A DNA stretch of 64,000 nucleotides from Candidatus Nanopelagicales bacterium (GTDB lineage: Bacteria > Actinomycetota > Actinomycetes > S36-B12): the NCBI GenBank assembly GCA_028687755.1, contig JAQTZL010000001.1, positions 124,001-188,000 on the forward strand, in the 5' to 3' direction. This document shows, piece after piece, positions 27,254-37,001 of this stretch. Position 1 is the stretch's first letter; each line of letters opens with the position of its first letter. The notes beneath the pieces were generated by a model. That model ran no database searches. It saw nothing but the letters and a program-made list of their open reading frames with translations, and was not told where the DNA came from. Made by a program: the position numbers and the translations under genes.

Positions 27254-30200
27254 GTCGCGTTGAAGTACTTTGCCTCGGGATGGTGAACGATGATTGCGCT
27301 AGTTGACTGTTCTGGGTGCAATTGGAATTCCTCAGATAATTCAACGCCAATTCGATCCGGCTTTAGGAGTTCCATCAACTGCACCTGCTGATCCAAATCA
27401 GGGCAAGCTGGGTAACCGAATGAATATCGAGAGCCGCGATATCCCTGCTTGGCAATCAACGTGTCCATGTCGGGGTTGTCTTCCCCTCGAAGGCCAAGCT
27501 CTTCACGGGTGCGAGCATGCCAATATTCGGCAAGCGCCTCTGTGAGTTGGACTGAAAGACCATGCAATTCCAAATAATCACGGTAGTTATCGGCCTCAAA
27601 AAGTTTTGCCGTAGCACGCGAGGCAGCTTCGCCCATCGTGACAACATGGAAAGCCACGACATCGAGTTCGCCTGATTCCTTCGATTTGAAGAAGTCACTA
27701 ATGCACAGATGACGATCTCTGGTTTGACGCGGGAACCACAAACGAGTGCGTTCTTCACCCTTGTTAGGTCCATCTTCATGAACGATAACTAACTCATTGC
27801 CCTCGCTGTAGCAAGGGAAATAACCGTAAGCGACTGCCGGTTCAATTGCGCCATCAGTTTGAATGCGATCCAGCCACATGCGCAAGCGTGGTCGACCTTC
27901 AGTTTCCACGAGTTCTTGATATGACGGCCCGTCTCCTCGAGTTGGCTTTAATCCCCATTGACCAAGGAAGAGAGCGCGTTCGTCGAGATATGGCACGTAA
28001 TCAGCAAGCGGAATACCCTTCACAATCCGATCACCAAAAAACGGTGCAACTGGTACAGGGATTGCGTCAGACACATCAGAGCGAGAAGGCATGTCTTCTG
28101 GTGCTGTAACACTGACCTTGGCAGCTGAAGTGACCTTGCGCTTACGCGCCTCAGGAAGTGCGGCGCCAGGAACTCCACGCTTAACACCCATGACTGCATC
28201 CATCAAGCGCAATCCTTCGAATGCATCTCTGGCATAACGCACTTGACCGGTGTACATGTCTTGGAGATCTTGTTCAACGAAAGCACGAGTCAAAGCTGCG
28301 CCGCCTAGAAGTACGGGGTACTTCTCTCCGATGCCTCGAGTATTCATCTCTTCAAGATTTTCACGCATGATGACCGTGCTCTTTACGAGCAAACCACTCA
28401 TGCCGATGGCATCTGCCTTGTGTTCCTCCGCTGCATCAATGATGGCGTTAATCGGTTGTTTGATGCCAATATTCACAACGTTATATCCGTTGTTGGTCAA
28501 AATGATGTCAACGAGGTTTTTACCAATGTCATGGACATCGCCCTTAACCGTAGCTAGCACCATGGTGCCTTTGCCCTCTTCATCAGTTCGTTCCATGAAT
28601 GGCTCGAGATAAGCAACAGCTGTTTTCATCACTTCTGCACTTTGCAGGACGAATGGCAGTTGCATTTCGCCAGATCCAAAAAGCTGACCTACAGTCTTCA
28701 TACCTTCCAGCAAGGTTTCATTGACGATTGCCAATGCTGGTTTCTCAAGTAGTGCAGCTTCGAGATCAGCTTCCAATCCATTGCGCTCGCCATCAATAAT
28801 GCGACGTTCCAGTCGCTCAAAGAGTGGAAGTTTTGCCATTTCTTCAGCGCGAGATGCATTCAAGGATTTTGTTTCGACACCATCAAAAAGTTCGAGGAAA
28901 TGTGACAACGGATCATGGGTGAGTTCCCCAGCGTCGTTGTAGATACGACGGTCGTACACCAGATCAAGAGCACCTTGGCGCTGATCCTCAGGGATACGGT
29001 TCATGGGCAAGATCTTCGAGGCGTGCGCAATAGCTGACGTCAGTCCTACTGCGATGCACTCGTTGAGGAAAACAGAGTTCAGAACTTGGCGTGCCGCTGG
29101 ATTCAAACCAAAGGACACATTGGACAAACCTAGGGTTGTTTGAAGACCCGGGTAACGCTCATGGAGCACCCTGATTGCTTCAATCGTCTCAATACCGTCG
29201 CGACGCGTTTCTTCTTGGCCCGTTGCAATGGGGAACGTCAGAGTGTCAACCATGATGTCTTCAACAGACATACCCCAGTTTTCGGTGAGGTCTTTGATTA
29301 GGCGTTCTGCAACACGAATCTTCCATTCGGCCGTGCGCGCCTGACCCTCTTCGTCAATCGTCAATGCGACAACCGCTGCACCATGCTCCTTAACCAGCGG
29401 CATGATTTTACCGAAACGAGATTCTGGACCATCGCCATCTTCATAGTTGACCGAATTGACGATTGCGCGTCCGCCGAGCATTTCTAGGCCAGCTTCAAGA
29501 ACAGCAGGCTCGGTTGAATCCAGCATGATCGGCAAAGTGCTTGCGGTGGCAAGTCGACCTGCAAGGTCACGCATATCGCCAACACCATCGCGCCCTACGT
29601 AGTCAATGCACAAATCAAGAACATGCGCGCCATCGCGAATTTGCGCGCGTGCAATTTCAATGCAGTCATCCCAATTGGCGGAAAGCATTGCTTCGCGAAA
29701 TGCCTTTGACCCATTGGCATTGGTTCGCTCACCGATTGATAAGTACGTTGTGTCTTGTCGGAAGGGCACGGATTGGTAGAGCGATGCAACCGAGGCATCA
29801 CGCTGCGGTGATCGCTGAGCGATTGATCGCCCATGCACACGCTTGACGACTGCTTCAAGATGAGCAGGAGTCGTTCCACAGCATCCACCAATAAGCCCTA
29901 ATCCATATTCCTTGGTGAAATTGTCATGTGCGTCAGCAAGTTCTTCTGGGCTCAGCGGGTAATACGCACCATCTGAGGTGAGTTCAGGCAATCCGGCATT
30001 GGGCATTGCAGAAATACCAATGTTTGCGGTCTTTGCCAGAGTGCGCAGATGCTCACTCATCTCAGCTGGACCGGTAGCACAGTTCAAGCCAATGACATCA
30101 ATACCAAGTGGCTCCAAGGCCGTGAGTGCGGCACCAATTTCAGAGCCGAGCAGCATCGTGCCTGTGGTCTCCACCGTCACCTGCGCGATCACCGGCAGAT

Positions 30201-30759
30201 CGACACCGGCAACCGTCAACGCACGCCGTGCACCAATGAGTGCAGCTTTGGCTTGCAGAAGGTCTTGTGAGGTTTCAATCAAGATGGCATCAGCGCCACC
30301 ATCGATGAGACCGCGAACTTGCTCTTGGTAGGCATCACGTAGCAAGGCGTATGGAGCATGCCCCAGTGAAGGCAATTTGGTACCTGGTCCTACAGAACCC
30401 AACACCCAACGGGGTCGATCTGGGGTCGACCACTTATCTGCACACTCACGGGCAATGCGGGCTCCGGCTTCAGCGAGTTCATAAATTCGCTCAGTGATGT
30501 CATATTCGCCGAGGTTGGCGTAGTTAGCGCCAAAAGTATTGGTCTCAACGCAATCCACACCCACGGCGAAATATGCATCGTGAACACTGGCCACGACGTC
30601 TGGCCGAGTAACGTTCAGAATCTCATTGCAGCCCTCATACCCCTGAAAATCCTCGAGGGAGGGATCGGCAGCTTGGAGCATGGTGCCCATAGCGCCGTCG
30701 GCAATCACTACTCTGGTGGCGAGGGCCTCGCGAAGGCTTGAATGCGACGATGGAGTCAT
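27250..30759 (-). CDS. metH: Cobalamin-dependent methionine synthase
   Basis: MetH moves a methyl group from methyltetrahydrofolate to homocysteine through cobalamin. The 1169-residue protein holds all four modules in order: homocysteine-binding with the zinc motif GGCCGTTP near residue 295, pterin-binding near 340-620 (LSIGERTNANGSKAF), cobalamin-binding with DVHDIGKNLVDIIL near 745, and the C-terminal reactivation domain near 930-1165 (RGSRYSFGYPACPDL). No cobalamin riboswitch is seen in the short 5' region, where the PAC2 gene starts divergently. It needs B12, either made or imported. Confidence 0.96.
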   Translation of the reverse strand: MTPSSHSSLREALATRVVIADGAMGTMLQAADPSLEDFQGYEGCNEILNVTRPDVVASVHDAYFAVGVDCVETNTFGANYANLGEYDITERIYELAEAGARIARECADKWSTPDRPRWVLGSVGPGTKLPSLGHAPYALLRDAYQEQVRGLIDGGADAILIETSQDLLQAKAALIGARRALTVAGVDLPVIAQVTVETTGTMLLGSEIGAALTALEPLGIDVIGLNCATGPAEMSEHLRTLAKTANIGISAMPNAGLPELTSDGAYYPLSPEELADAHDNFTKEYGLGLIGGCCGTTPAHLEAVVKRVHGRSIAQRSPQRDASVASLYQSVPFRQDTTYLSIGERTNANGSKAFREAMLSANWDDCIEIARAQIRDGAHVLDLCIDYVGRDGVGDMRDLAGRLATASTLPIMLDSTEPAVLEAGLEMLGGRAIVNSVNYEDGDGPESRFGKIMPLVKEHGAAVVALTIDEEGQARTAEWKIRVAERLIKDLTENWGMSVEDIMVDTLTFPIATGQEETRRDGIETIEAIRVLHERYPGLQTTLGLSNVSFGLNPAARQVLNSVFLNECIAVGLTSAIAHASKILPMNRIPEDQRQGALDLVYDRRIYNDAGELTHDPLSHFLELFDGVETKSLNASRAEEMAKLPLFERLERRIIDGERNGLEADLEAALLEKPALAIVNETLLEGMKTVGQLFGSGEMQLPFVLQSAEVMKTAVAYLEPFMERTDEEGKGTMVLATVKGDVHDIGKNLVDIILTNNGYNVVNIGIKQPINAIIDAAEEHKADAIGMSGLLVKSTVIMRENLEEMNTRGIGEKYPVLLGGAALTRAFVEQDLQDMYTGQVRYARDAFEGLRLMDAVMGVKRGVPGAALPEARKRKVTSAAKVSVTAPEDMPSRSDVSDAIPVPVAPFFGDRIVKGIPLADYVPYLDERALFLGQWGLKPTRGDGPSYQELVETEGRPRLRMWLDRIQTDGAIEPAVAYGYFPCYSEGNELVIVHEDGPNKGEERTRLWFPRQTRDRHLCISDFFKSKESGELDVVAFHVVTMGEAASRATAKLFEADNYRDYLELHGLSVQLTEALAEYWHARTREELGLRGEDNPDMDTLIAKQGYRGSRYSFGYPACPDLDQQVQLMELLKPDRIGVELSEEFQLHPEQSTSAIIVHHPEAKYFNAT

Positions 30760-30825
30760 GATGGGCCAAGTCTACCGACCGCAGTGGTGTCTGGGGTTCA
30801 GTGTCACCTTCGGAGCGGTGTTGCC

Positions 30826-31671
30826 GTGATCGAATATGACGGTCTGCCAATGTTGCGCGAACCCCTGCTCTTGGCTGCCTTTGAGGGCTGGAATGACGCT
30901 GGCGAGTCAGCTTCGGCTGCTATCGAGTACCTCTGCGAGATCTGGGGCGCCGAATTATTGGCTGAGTTCGATTCCGAGGATTACTACGACTATCAGGTCA
31001 ATCGCCCTCATGTCAGTACCAATGAAGTTGGCGCCCGAGAAATCACCTGGCCGTCAACCAAGATTTATACCGCCTTATTGCCCAATGCCAAACATGACGT
31101 GGTGCTGATCCAGGGCATCGAACCAAATATGCGCTGGCAACAATTCGTCCGCGAAATTCTTGGACTCTGTGCTGAACTTGAAGTTCGCCTAGTTGCGACT
31201 TTGGGCGCACTCCTAACTGACACTCCGCATACTCGTCCGGTTCCAATTCATGGAACGAGCACCGACCCCGCACTTCAAGCCGAGCTCGGCGTTGAAGTCT
31301 CCACATATGAGGGCCCCACTGGGATCGTGGGAGTTTTGCAACAAGCATGTTCAGCATTGGACATACCGGCGGTTTCCCTTTGGGCATCCATCCCCCACTA
31401 TGTGGCTCAACCCCCAAACCCAAAGGCAACGCTTGCTTTGGTCCAACGCGTTGAAGACCTCGTTGATATTTCGATTCCCATTACGGAATTGATAGAAGAT
31501 GCACGCGCTTGGGAGATGGGTGTTGATGAACTGGCCTCTGACGATGACGAGGTTGCCGAGTACGTCAAACAACTTGAGGAAGCTCGTGATGCAGCAGATA
31601 TTCCCGAGGCAAGCGGTGAATCAATTGCCCGTGAATTCGAACGCTATCTGCGTCGCCGAGGCTCGAACTAA
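30826..31671 (+). CDS. PAC2-family protein (proteasome-assembly-chaperone-like fold)
   Basis: The protein (281 residues from a GTG at 30826) has the PAC2 core: LLAAFEGWNDAGESASAAI near the N-terminus, VVLIQGIEPNMRWQQF, a catalytic-like LVATLGALLTDTPHTRPVPI stretch, and a C-terminal acidic helical tail. Archaeal and eukaryotic homologues help to assemble the proteasome alpha ring; the actinobacterial role is unproven. A longer frame from 30742 would overlap metH, so I use the GTG before IEYDGLP. It lies a few kilobases from the proteasome genes. Its stop overlaps the convergent pgi stop by four bases (CTAA). Confidence 0.85.
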   Translation: MIEYDGLPMLREPLLLAAFEGWNDAGESASAAIEYLCEIWGAELLAEFDSEDYYDYQVNRPHVSTNEVGAREITWPSTKIYTALLPNAKHDVVLIQGIEPNMRWQQFVREILGLCAELEVRLVATLGALLTDTPHTRPVPIHGTSTDPALQAELGVEVSTYEGPTGIVGVLQQACSALDIPAVSLWASIPHYVAQPPNPKATLALVQRVEDLVDISIPITELIEDARAWEMGVDELASDDDEVAEYVKQLEEARDAADIPEASGESIAREFERYLRRRGSN

Positions 31672-33305
31672 ATTTGCCGCAAGGATAGATAAGTATTCAT
31701 GTCAGCGCGCGATGCCGCATCAAGATTGGGATCCTGCGCTTGGCCTGCGGTGAGATCCGACAAAATTCCCAGCGCGACTTTTTTTCCAAGCTCCACACCC
31801 CATTGATCGAATGAATCAATGCCCCAGATTGCTCCCTGTACAAACACGCTGTGCTCATACAGAGCCACCAACGCACCCAACGTGTGCGGATCTAGTTCTT
31901 TCACCATAAAAACTGACGTTGGTCGATTACCAGGCATAACTTTATGAGCAACGAGATCAGATGGTGTTCCGTCGGCCACCACTTCTTGTGCAGTGCGCCC
32001 TAACGAAAGCACAGCGGCTTGTGCGAGTGCGTTAGCGACCAGCATGTCTTGCTGATTGCCAATGGCATGCGCTGTTTGAGCTACCACGATCACATCAGCC
32101 GTAACCGCACTCGTTCCCTGGTGTAAAAGTTGATAGAACGAGTGTTGACCATTTGTTCCAGGCTCACCCCAGAAGATCGCACCCGTGTCATATGCGACTG
32201 GCGCGCCATCTCGACGCACACTCTTGCCGTTGCTTTCCATCGTGAGTTGCTGGAGATATGCGGGGAAACGTGAAAGATATTGCGAGTACGGCAAGACAGC
32301 TGTCGTGGGAATCTTCAAGAAATTGCGATTCCACACTGCAATAAGCCCCATCAATAGCGGCAAATTACTTCCGGCATCTGCGGTCTTGAAATGTTCGTCC
32401 ATCGCATGAAAGCCAGCAAGCATTGAAGAAAAATTCTCTGGACCTATCGCGATCATTGTTGACAACCCAATGGCGCTATCCATGCTGTATCGCCCGCCAA
32501 CCCAATCCCAGAAGCCATACATGTGATTGGTATCGATACCAAACGCCGTTACCGCTTGCGCATTCGTGGAAAGTGCCACGAAGTGCTTCTGTACCGATGC
32601 TTCACCCAGCGCCGCAACAACCCAAGCTCGCGCATCGCCCGCGTTAGTCATGGTTTCCAACGTCGTGAATGTTTTCGATGCGATCACGAAAAGCGTGGTC
32701 TCGGGATTCAAGCGCTCAAGAACAACTCCGACATCGCTTGGATCGACATTCGAGACGAAATGACAGGTGATGGATTGATCTCGAAAATCCTCTAACGCAA
32801 GGTAGGCCATAGCTGGACCAAGATCCGATCCACCGATTCCAATATTTACGACGTCAGTGATCTTCTTACCCGTTGCACCAACCCATTGCCCAGAGCGAAC
32901 TGCATCGCTAAACACTGCCATGCGATCCAAAACCTCATAGACTTCGTCAACAATATTTGTGCCATCGACAATTAACTGTGCGCTTCGTGGAAGCCGCAGG
33001 GCGGTGTGAAGGACGGCGCGGTTCTCGGTGGTGTTGATGTGCTCCCCCGCGAACATTGCATCGCGTAACTCAAAGACATCCGTTTGCCTTGCCAACCCAA
33101 TCAAGGCATCAATCACGTCTGTCGTAATTCTCTGTCGGGAGAAATCCGCGTGTACTCCTGCGGCCTGCAGTGAAAGTTGAGCTGGTCGAGTCTGGTCTTG
33201 TGCGAGCAACTCCTTGATTGGTGTTGCGCCAACTGTTGCTGCAAACCCCTGCAACTGTTTCCAAGCATCAGTACCACTTGGATCCACTACGGCTTCGTTG
33301 GTCAT
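31668..33305 (-). CDS. pgi: Glucose-6-phosphate isomerase
   Basis: Pgi interconverts glucose-6-phosphate and fructose-6-phosphate. The 545-residue protein is full length and shows VNIGIGGSDLGPAMAYLAL, the sugar-phosphate loop SKTFTTLETMTNA, GGRYSMDSAIGL, and the C-terminal signature GIDSFDQWGVELGKKVA. It is divergent from gnd, with 72 bases between, so both glucose-6-phosphate branches may share a control region. No operator is obvious in that gap. Confidence 0.96.
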   Translation of the reverse strand: MTNEAVVDPSGTDAWKQLQGFAATVGATPIKELLAQDQTRPAQLSLQAAGVHADFSRQRITTDVIDALIGLARQTDVFELRDAMFAGEHINTTENRAVLHTALRLPRSAQLIVDGTNIVDEVYEVLDRMAVFSDAVRSGQWVGATGKKITDVVNIGIGGSDLGPAMAYLALEDFRDQSITCHFVSNVDPSDVGVVLERLNPETTLFVIASKTFTTLETMTNAGDARAWVVAALGEASVQKHFVALSTNAQAVTAFGIDTNHMYGFWDWVGGRYSMDSAIGLSTMIAIGPENFSSMLAGFHAMDEHFKTADAGSNLPLLMGLIAVWNRNFLKIPTTAVLPYSQYLSRFPAYLQQLTMESNGKSVRRDGAPVAYDTGAIFWGEPGTNGQHSFYQLLHQGTSAVTADVIVVAQTAHAIGNQQDMLVANALAQAAVLSLGRTAQEVVADGTPSDLVAHKVMPGNRPTSVFMVKELDPHTLGALVALYEHSVFVQGAIWGIDSFDQWGVELGKKVALGILSDLTAGQAQDPNLDAASRADMNTYLSLRQI

Positions 33306-33377
33306 ACGTTCAGCCTTCCACTAACCTCTTGGAATTGCGACATTGGCACGAGCCGAAGTCTTGCCCGAGGAGGAACC

Positions 33378-34412
33378 ATGACAACAGCAAACCCTGTCAC
33401 CTTAGGCATGGTTGGACTTGGGCGCATGGGAGCCAATCTTGTCCGTCGATCGATGCGTGACGGTCATTCATGCGTGGTGTTTGACCAATCGCAAGACAGC
33501 GTTCATGCACTAGTAACTGAAGGTGCAACAGGTGCGGATTCATTGGCGGACCTTGTTGCCAAGCTTCCTGCCCCTCGGGCTGTCTGGGTCATGGTGCCTG
33601 CTGGGCACATCACCGAATCCGTCATCACCGAACTTATTGTCCTTCTTGAGCCTGGCGACTGCCTCATCGATGGTGGAAATTCGTATTACCGCGATGACAT
33701 TCATCATGCGCAGCGATGCGTTGAAAAGGGCATTGATTTCCTCGATGTTGGAACCTCTGGCGGCGTCTGGGGTCTAGAACGCGGCTACTGCCTGATGATC
33801 GGTGGCCCTGAGGCTTCTGTGAACCGCTTAAGTGGCCTGTGGGACACGATTTCCCCAGGTGTTGAGGCGGCGGAACGAACCGAGGGTCGCATGGGTGAGC
33901 CTTCAGCACAAGAACGTGGTTGGCTGCATTGCGGCCCGAGCGGCGCTGGTCATTTCGTCAAAATGGTGCACAACGGCATCGAGTACGGATTGATGGCTGC
34001 TTACGCTGAAGGTCTTAACATTCTCAAGCACGCAAATGCTGGAAAAACTTCCCGTGATTCTGATGCCGAGACAGCTCCCATGGCTAATCCTGAGTACTAC
34101 CAATATGACCTAGATATCCCTGCAATCACCGAACTTTGGCGTCGCGGCAGTGTTGTGGGTTCATGGCTTCTTGATCTCACCGCATTAGCGTTGTCGAAGT
34201 CACCGAACCTTGATGAATTCAGCGGGCGTGTGAGCGACAGTGGTGAGGGCCGCTGGACAGCCATTGCCAGCATCGATGAAGGAGTGCCAACGCCAGTGCT
34301 GACGGCTGCATTGCATGAGCGTTTCTTTTCGCAGGGTACTTCCCTGTTCGCCGACAAGGTGTTGTCAGCGATGCGCAAGGAATTTGGCGGCCACGTCGAA
34401 AAGAAGAGCTAA
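33378..34412 (+). CDS. gnd: 6-phosphogluconate dehydrogenase, decarboxylating (short GndA-type)
   Basis: The enzyme oxidises and decarboxylates 6-phosphogluconate to ribulose-5-phosphate with NAD(P). From the ATG at 33378, which follows GAGGAGGAA, the protein is 344 residues, the length of the short, dimeric-type family. The dinucleotide site is GLGRMGANLVRRS near residue 12; GTSGGVWGLERGYCLMIGG near 125 and SGAGHFVKMVHNGIEYG near 195 carry substrate-binding and catalytic residues. A longer frame to 33177 lies inside pgi and is rejected. It abuts mshC tail to tail with no space. Confidence 0.93.
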   Translation: MTTANPVTLGMVGLGRMGANLVRRSMRDGHSCVVFDQSQDSVHALVTEGATGADSLADLVAKLPAPRAVWVMVPAGHITESVITELIVLLEPGDCLIDGGNSYYRDDIHHAQRCVEKGIDFLDVGTSGGVWGLERGYCLMIGGPEASVNRLSGLWDTISPGVEAAERTEGRMGEPSAQERGWLHCGPSGAGHFVKMVHNGIEYGLMAAYAEGLNILKHANAGKTSRDSDAETAPMANPEYYQYDLDIPAITELWRRGSVVGSWLLDLTALALSKSPNLDEFSGRVSDSGEGRWTAIASIDEGVPTPVLTAALHERFFSQGTSLFADKVLSAMRKEFGGHVEKKS

Positions 34413-35636
34413 CTACAGTTTGATGCCAAGAAGAGCGTCAACACTGTCGCGCATCAAAGCGGCTGAGTCAGCCGATTCGCCTTCTTGATTAGTCGCTGCA
34501 AGCGCCCAAGTATCCACAACATCAATCACCTCTGGTGTACGTAAATCATTGGCGAGATGCTCGCGCATTTTCTCAAGGAAAGGTTCAAAAGCAGGCGCCT
34601 TGTCAGACGCTGCCGCTTGACGCCAAATACTCAGGCGGTCCTTTGCTCCCTCTAGGCCATGCGGCGTCCAAGCCCAGTCAGTTCGGTAGTGATGCGCGAG
34701 AAGTGCAAGACGAATTGCCATGGGATCGACACCTGAATGTCGCAACTGCGAAACAAATACGAGGTTGCCGCGCGACTTACTCATTTTGTGTCCCTGCCAA
34801 CCAACCATGCCCGCATGAACAAAATGCTGATTGCATTCGCAGCCAGTGATCACTGCTGCTTCTGATGCACTCATTTCATGATGAGGAAATGCCAAATCAC
34901 TTCCACCACCAAGGACGTCCATACGATCGCCGAGGTGATCCAATGCGATGGCTACACACTCAATATGCCAACCCGGTCTGCCGTGACCAAGACTTGTGTT
35001 CCAGGCAGGTTCATCTGGTCGTGCGTCTTGCCACACTAAACAATCTAAAGGATTGCGCTTACCTGGGCGGTCTGGATCTCCGCCCCGTTCGGCAAAGATT
35101 GCAAGCATCTGTTCTGTATCAAGGTTTGCGACCTTGCCAAAAGCGGGGTCTTCGTGAACGGCAAAATACAAATCATCATCTACGGAATACACGGCACCCT
35201 TGGCTTGCAATTGTGTGACGTACTCAGCAACAGACGGAATAGCTTCGACCGCACCAATATATTCGCGCGGTGGGATAACACCGAGTTCAGTCATATCCTC
35301 GCGAAATAATGCGGTTTCACGTTCGGCGATGACCTTCCAATCTTCCCCACGCTCCACTGCGCGTTCCAGCAAAGGATCATCAATATCAGTCACATTTTGA
35401 ACGTAATGAACTTCGTGACCAGCATCTAGCCAAGCGCGATACACCAGATCGAATGCAACATAGGTAGCTGCGTGTCCCATGTGCGTAGCGTCATACGGAG
35501 TAATGCCGCAGACGTACATCTTGGCTACTGGCCCAGGTGTCGTTGGATGAACTCGCTGCACCGCAGTATCAAATAGGGCTAGCGCACGACCCTGCCCTGG
35601 GAGTTTAGGTATTGAAGGCTGATTCCAAGATTCCAC
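34413..35636 (-). CDS. mshC: Cysteine:glucosaminyl-inositol ligase MshC
   Basis: MshC joins cysteine to GlcN-inositol in mycothiol synthesis. It is related to cysteinyl-tRNA synthetase; the 407-residue length, the start [14 protein letters not shown] and the absence of the tRNA-binding tail identify MshC rather than CysS. The HIGH-like motif is THMGHAATY, the zinc-binding Cys is in [10 protein letters not shown], and the KMSKS motif is HKMSKSRGN. It shows that the organism makes mycothiol. It is first before a cluster of three uncharacterised genes on the same strand. Confidence 0.93.
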   Translation of the reverse strand: MESWNQPSIPKLPGQGRALALFDTAVQRVHPTTPGPVAKMYVCGITPYDATHMGHAATYVAFDLVYRAWLDAGHEVHYVQNVTDIDDPLLERAVERGEDWKVIAERETALFREDMTELGVIPPREYIGAVEAIPSVAEYVTQLQAKGAVYSVDDDLYFAVHEDPAFGKVANLDTEQMLAIFAERGGDPDRPGKRNPLDCLVWQDARPDEPAWNTSLGHGRPGWHIECVAIALDHLGDRMDVLGGGSDLAFPHHEMSASEAAVITGCECNQHFVHAGMVGWQGHKMSKSRGNLVFVSQLRHSGVDPMAIRLALLAHHYRTDWAWTPHGLEGAKDRLSIWRQAAASDKAPAFEPFLEKMREHLANDLRTPEVIDVVDTWALAATNQEGESADSAALMRDSVDALLGIKL

Positions 35637-35667
35637 TGCTTCACCTTAGCCAACAACGGCTACAGGC

Positions 35668-36453
35668 TCAGAACAACGGCCAAGGAACCGCCGGCCAATG
35701 ATCAGGCGGTGCAGGAAAGACCGAAGACTTCGACACTTCATTCAAGCGTTCCGCAATCGCTCGAACTTCGTATCCCGCCAAATACTTCTCGAGGATTGAT
35801 TCGAGTTCGGCCCAACGTTTCAAAGATGACTCGACATCGCGGATCAGTTCCTGCGCAATAGCGCATCCTGCCCAGCCCCATAAAACAGTTCGCAATTTCG
35901 GTTCTTCATGGAACGTGAGTCCATGATCGATACCCCAGAGATGATCATTTTCGTCCACCAGGATGTGGCCGGCCTTGCGATCCGCGTTATTCATCAAAAC
36001 GTCGAGCAATGCAATCTTTGCCAGATCTGGACGATCACGATGAATCATGCGGACGGCGGCACCAGATTCATTCTCGCCCGTGAGCACGTGGAGCCATCCA
36101 TCATGAGCAAGATTTGCATCAATCAGGTCAACCAAACTGATTTCGTCAACCGCATCTACCCACAGTTGAAGGCTGCCCTCGCCATAGGGCCCTTCTTCTC
36201 GCCAGACAGTTACCGGAATGACATTCCATTGCAGGAAGCGACTCAATTCGTATGCAGCGACTTCACGTTCAGCAAGAGTGCCGTCAGGAAAATCCCATAA
36301 TGGCCGCTCCCCTGCCACCGGCTTGTACACACACTTGAATTCGACACCACTGGAATTCTTTACGACACACAGCAAAGTTGCGTTCGACGATCCGGCTAAC
36401 CGTCCCAACACTGTGAGTTCACCACGAGTGAGCGCTTCAGCGACATCCATCAC
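35668..36453 (-). CDS. SCO1664-family protein (phosphatidylinositol-kinase-like fold)
   Basis: The 261-residue protein belongs to an actinobacterial family with kinase-like features: VEFKCVYKPVAGERPLWDFP, a lysine in an ATP-binding strand, LLDVLMNNADRKAGHIL as a catalytic-loop-like segment with Asp and Asn, and DHLWGIDHGLTFHEEPK as a DFG-like metal loop. It probably phosphorylates an unknown substrate. The start overlaps the stop of the DUF3090 gene by one base. The same three-gene order beside mshC is known from Streptomyces as I recall; no function has been assigned. Confidence 0.85.
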   Translation of the reverse strand: MMDVAEALTRGELTVLGRLAGSSNATLLCVVKNSSGVEFKCVYKPVAGERPLWDFPDGTLAEREVAAYELSRFLQWNVIPVTVWREEGPYGEGSLQLWVDAVDEISLVDLIDANLAHDGWLHVLTGENESGAAVRMIHRDRPDLAKIALLDVLMNNADRKAGHILVDENDHLWGIDHGLTFHEEPKLRTVLWGWAGCAIAQELIRDVESSLKRWAELESILEKYLAGYEVRAIAERLNEVSKSSVFPAPPDHWPAVPWPLF

Positions 36454-36992
36454 TACCGCCGCTTAAAGCCGTTTGCTCGAGGGCAGATGTGACCACTTGG
36501 GTCGAGTGGCTGTCCACAGAAGGGACAGGCGGGCCTACCTGACTCAACGAGTGTGCGCGCACGTTGAATGAAGCTGCGCGCTTGATCTGGTGTCAGCCTC
36601 ACTCGTAACGTGTCAACACTGTCTTCATCGTCGAGCTCGTCACCCAAGTCAGACACTTCAGCATCACTGACGGCGTAGGCCTCGATAAACACCTTATTTA
36701 CGTCGTCATCCCAGCCAAGAGCCATCGTGCCCACGCGAAATTCTTCGAAGATCGGCAATTCCAATGGTTTGTCATCAATGGTGCGCACGAAACCGATGTT
36801 TGTTCCTTCGACAACAGAAAGAATCTGCTCTACACGATCAGCCAAGGCAGCGACCTGTAGTTTTTCCAGTACAACGGACACAACGTTGTTACCGTGCCTA
36901 GCCTGCAGGAAGAAAGTTCGATCGCCGGGCATGCCTACAGTGCCCACCACAAAACGTTCAGGTTCGGGGAAATCGAATAATTGACGCGGCAC
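36453..36992 (-). CDS. DUF3090 family protein
   Basis: The 179-residue protein begins PRQLFDFPEPERFVVGTVGM, the conserved start of this family, and ends in a zinc-ribbon-like PACPFCGQPLDPSGHICPR with two CxxC pairs. The function is unknown. It sits between the histidine phosphatase and the SCO1664-like kinase-fold gene, overlapping the latter by one base, so the three proteins may act in one pathway. The name of the family rather than a role is what can be supported. Confidence 0.88.
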   Translation of the reverse strand: MPRQLFDFPEPERFVVGTVGMPGDRTFFLQARHGNNVVSVVLEKLQVAALADRVEQILSVVEGTNIGFVRTIDDKPLELPIFEEFRVGTMALGWDDDVNKVFIEAYAVSDAEVSDLGDELDDEDSVDTLRVRLTPDQARSFIQRARTLVESGRPACPFCGQPLDPSGHICPRANGFKRR

Positions 36993-37001
36993 GGTTTGAC
37001 C

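Noticed and set aside
30760-30825. Possible cobalamin riboswitch before metH
   Set aside because: The 5' space is only about 66 bases before the PAC2 start, and I see no B12-box-like sequence.
33177-33377. Upstream extension of gnd
   Set aside because: It runs through the start of the divergent pgi gene, and the ATG at 33378 has a strong ribosome site.
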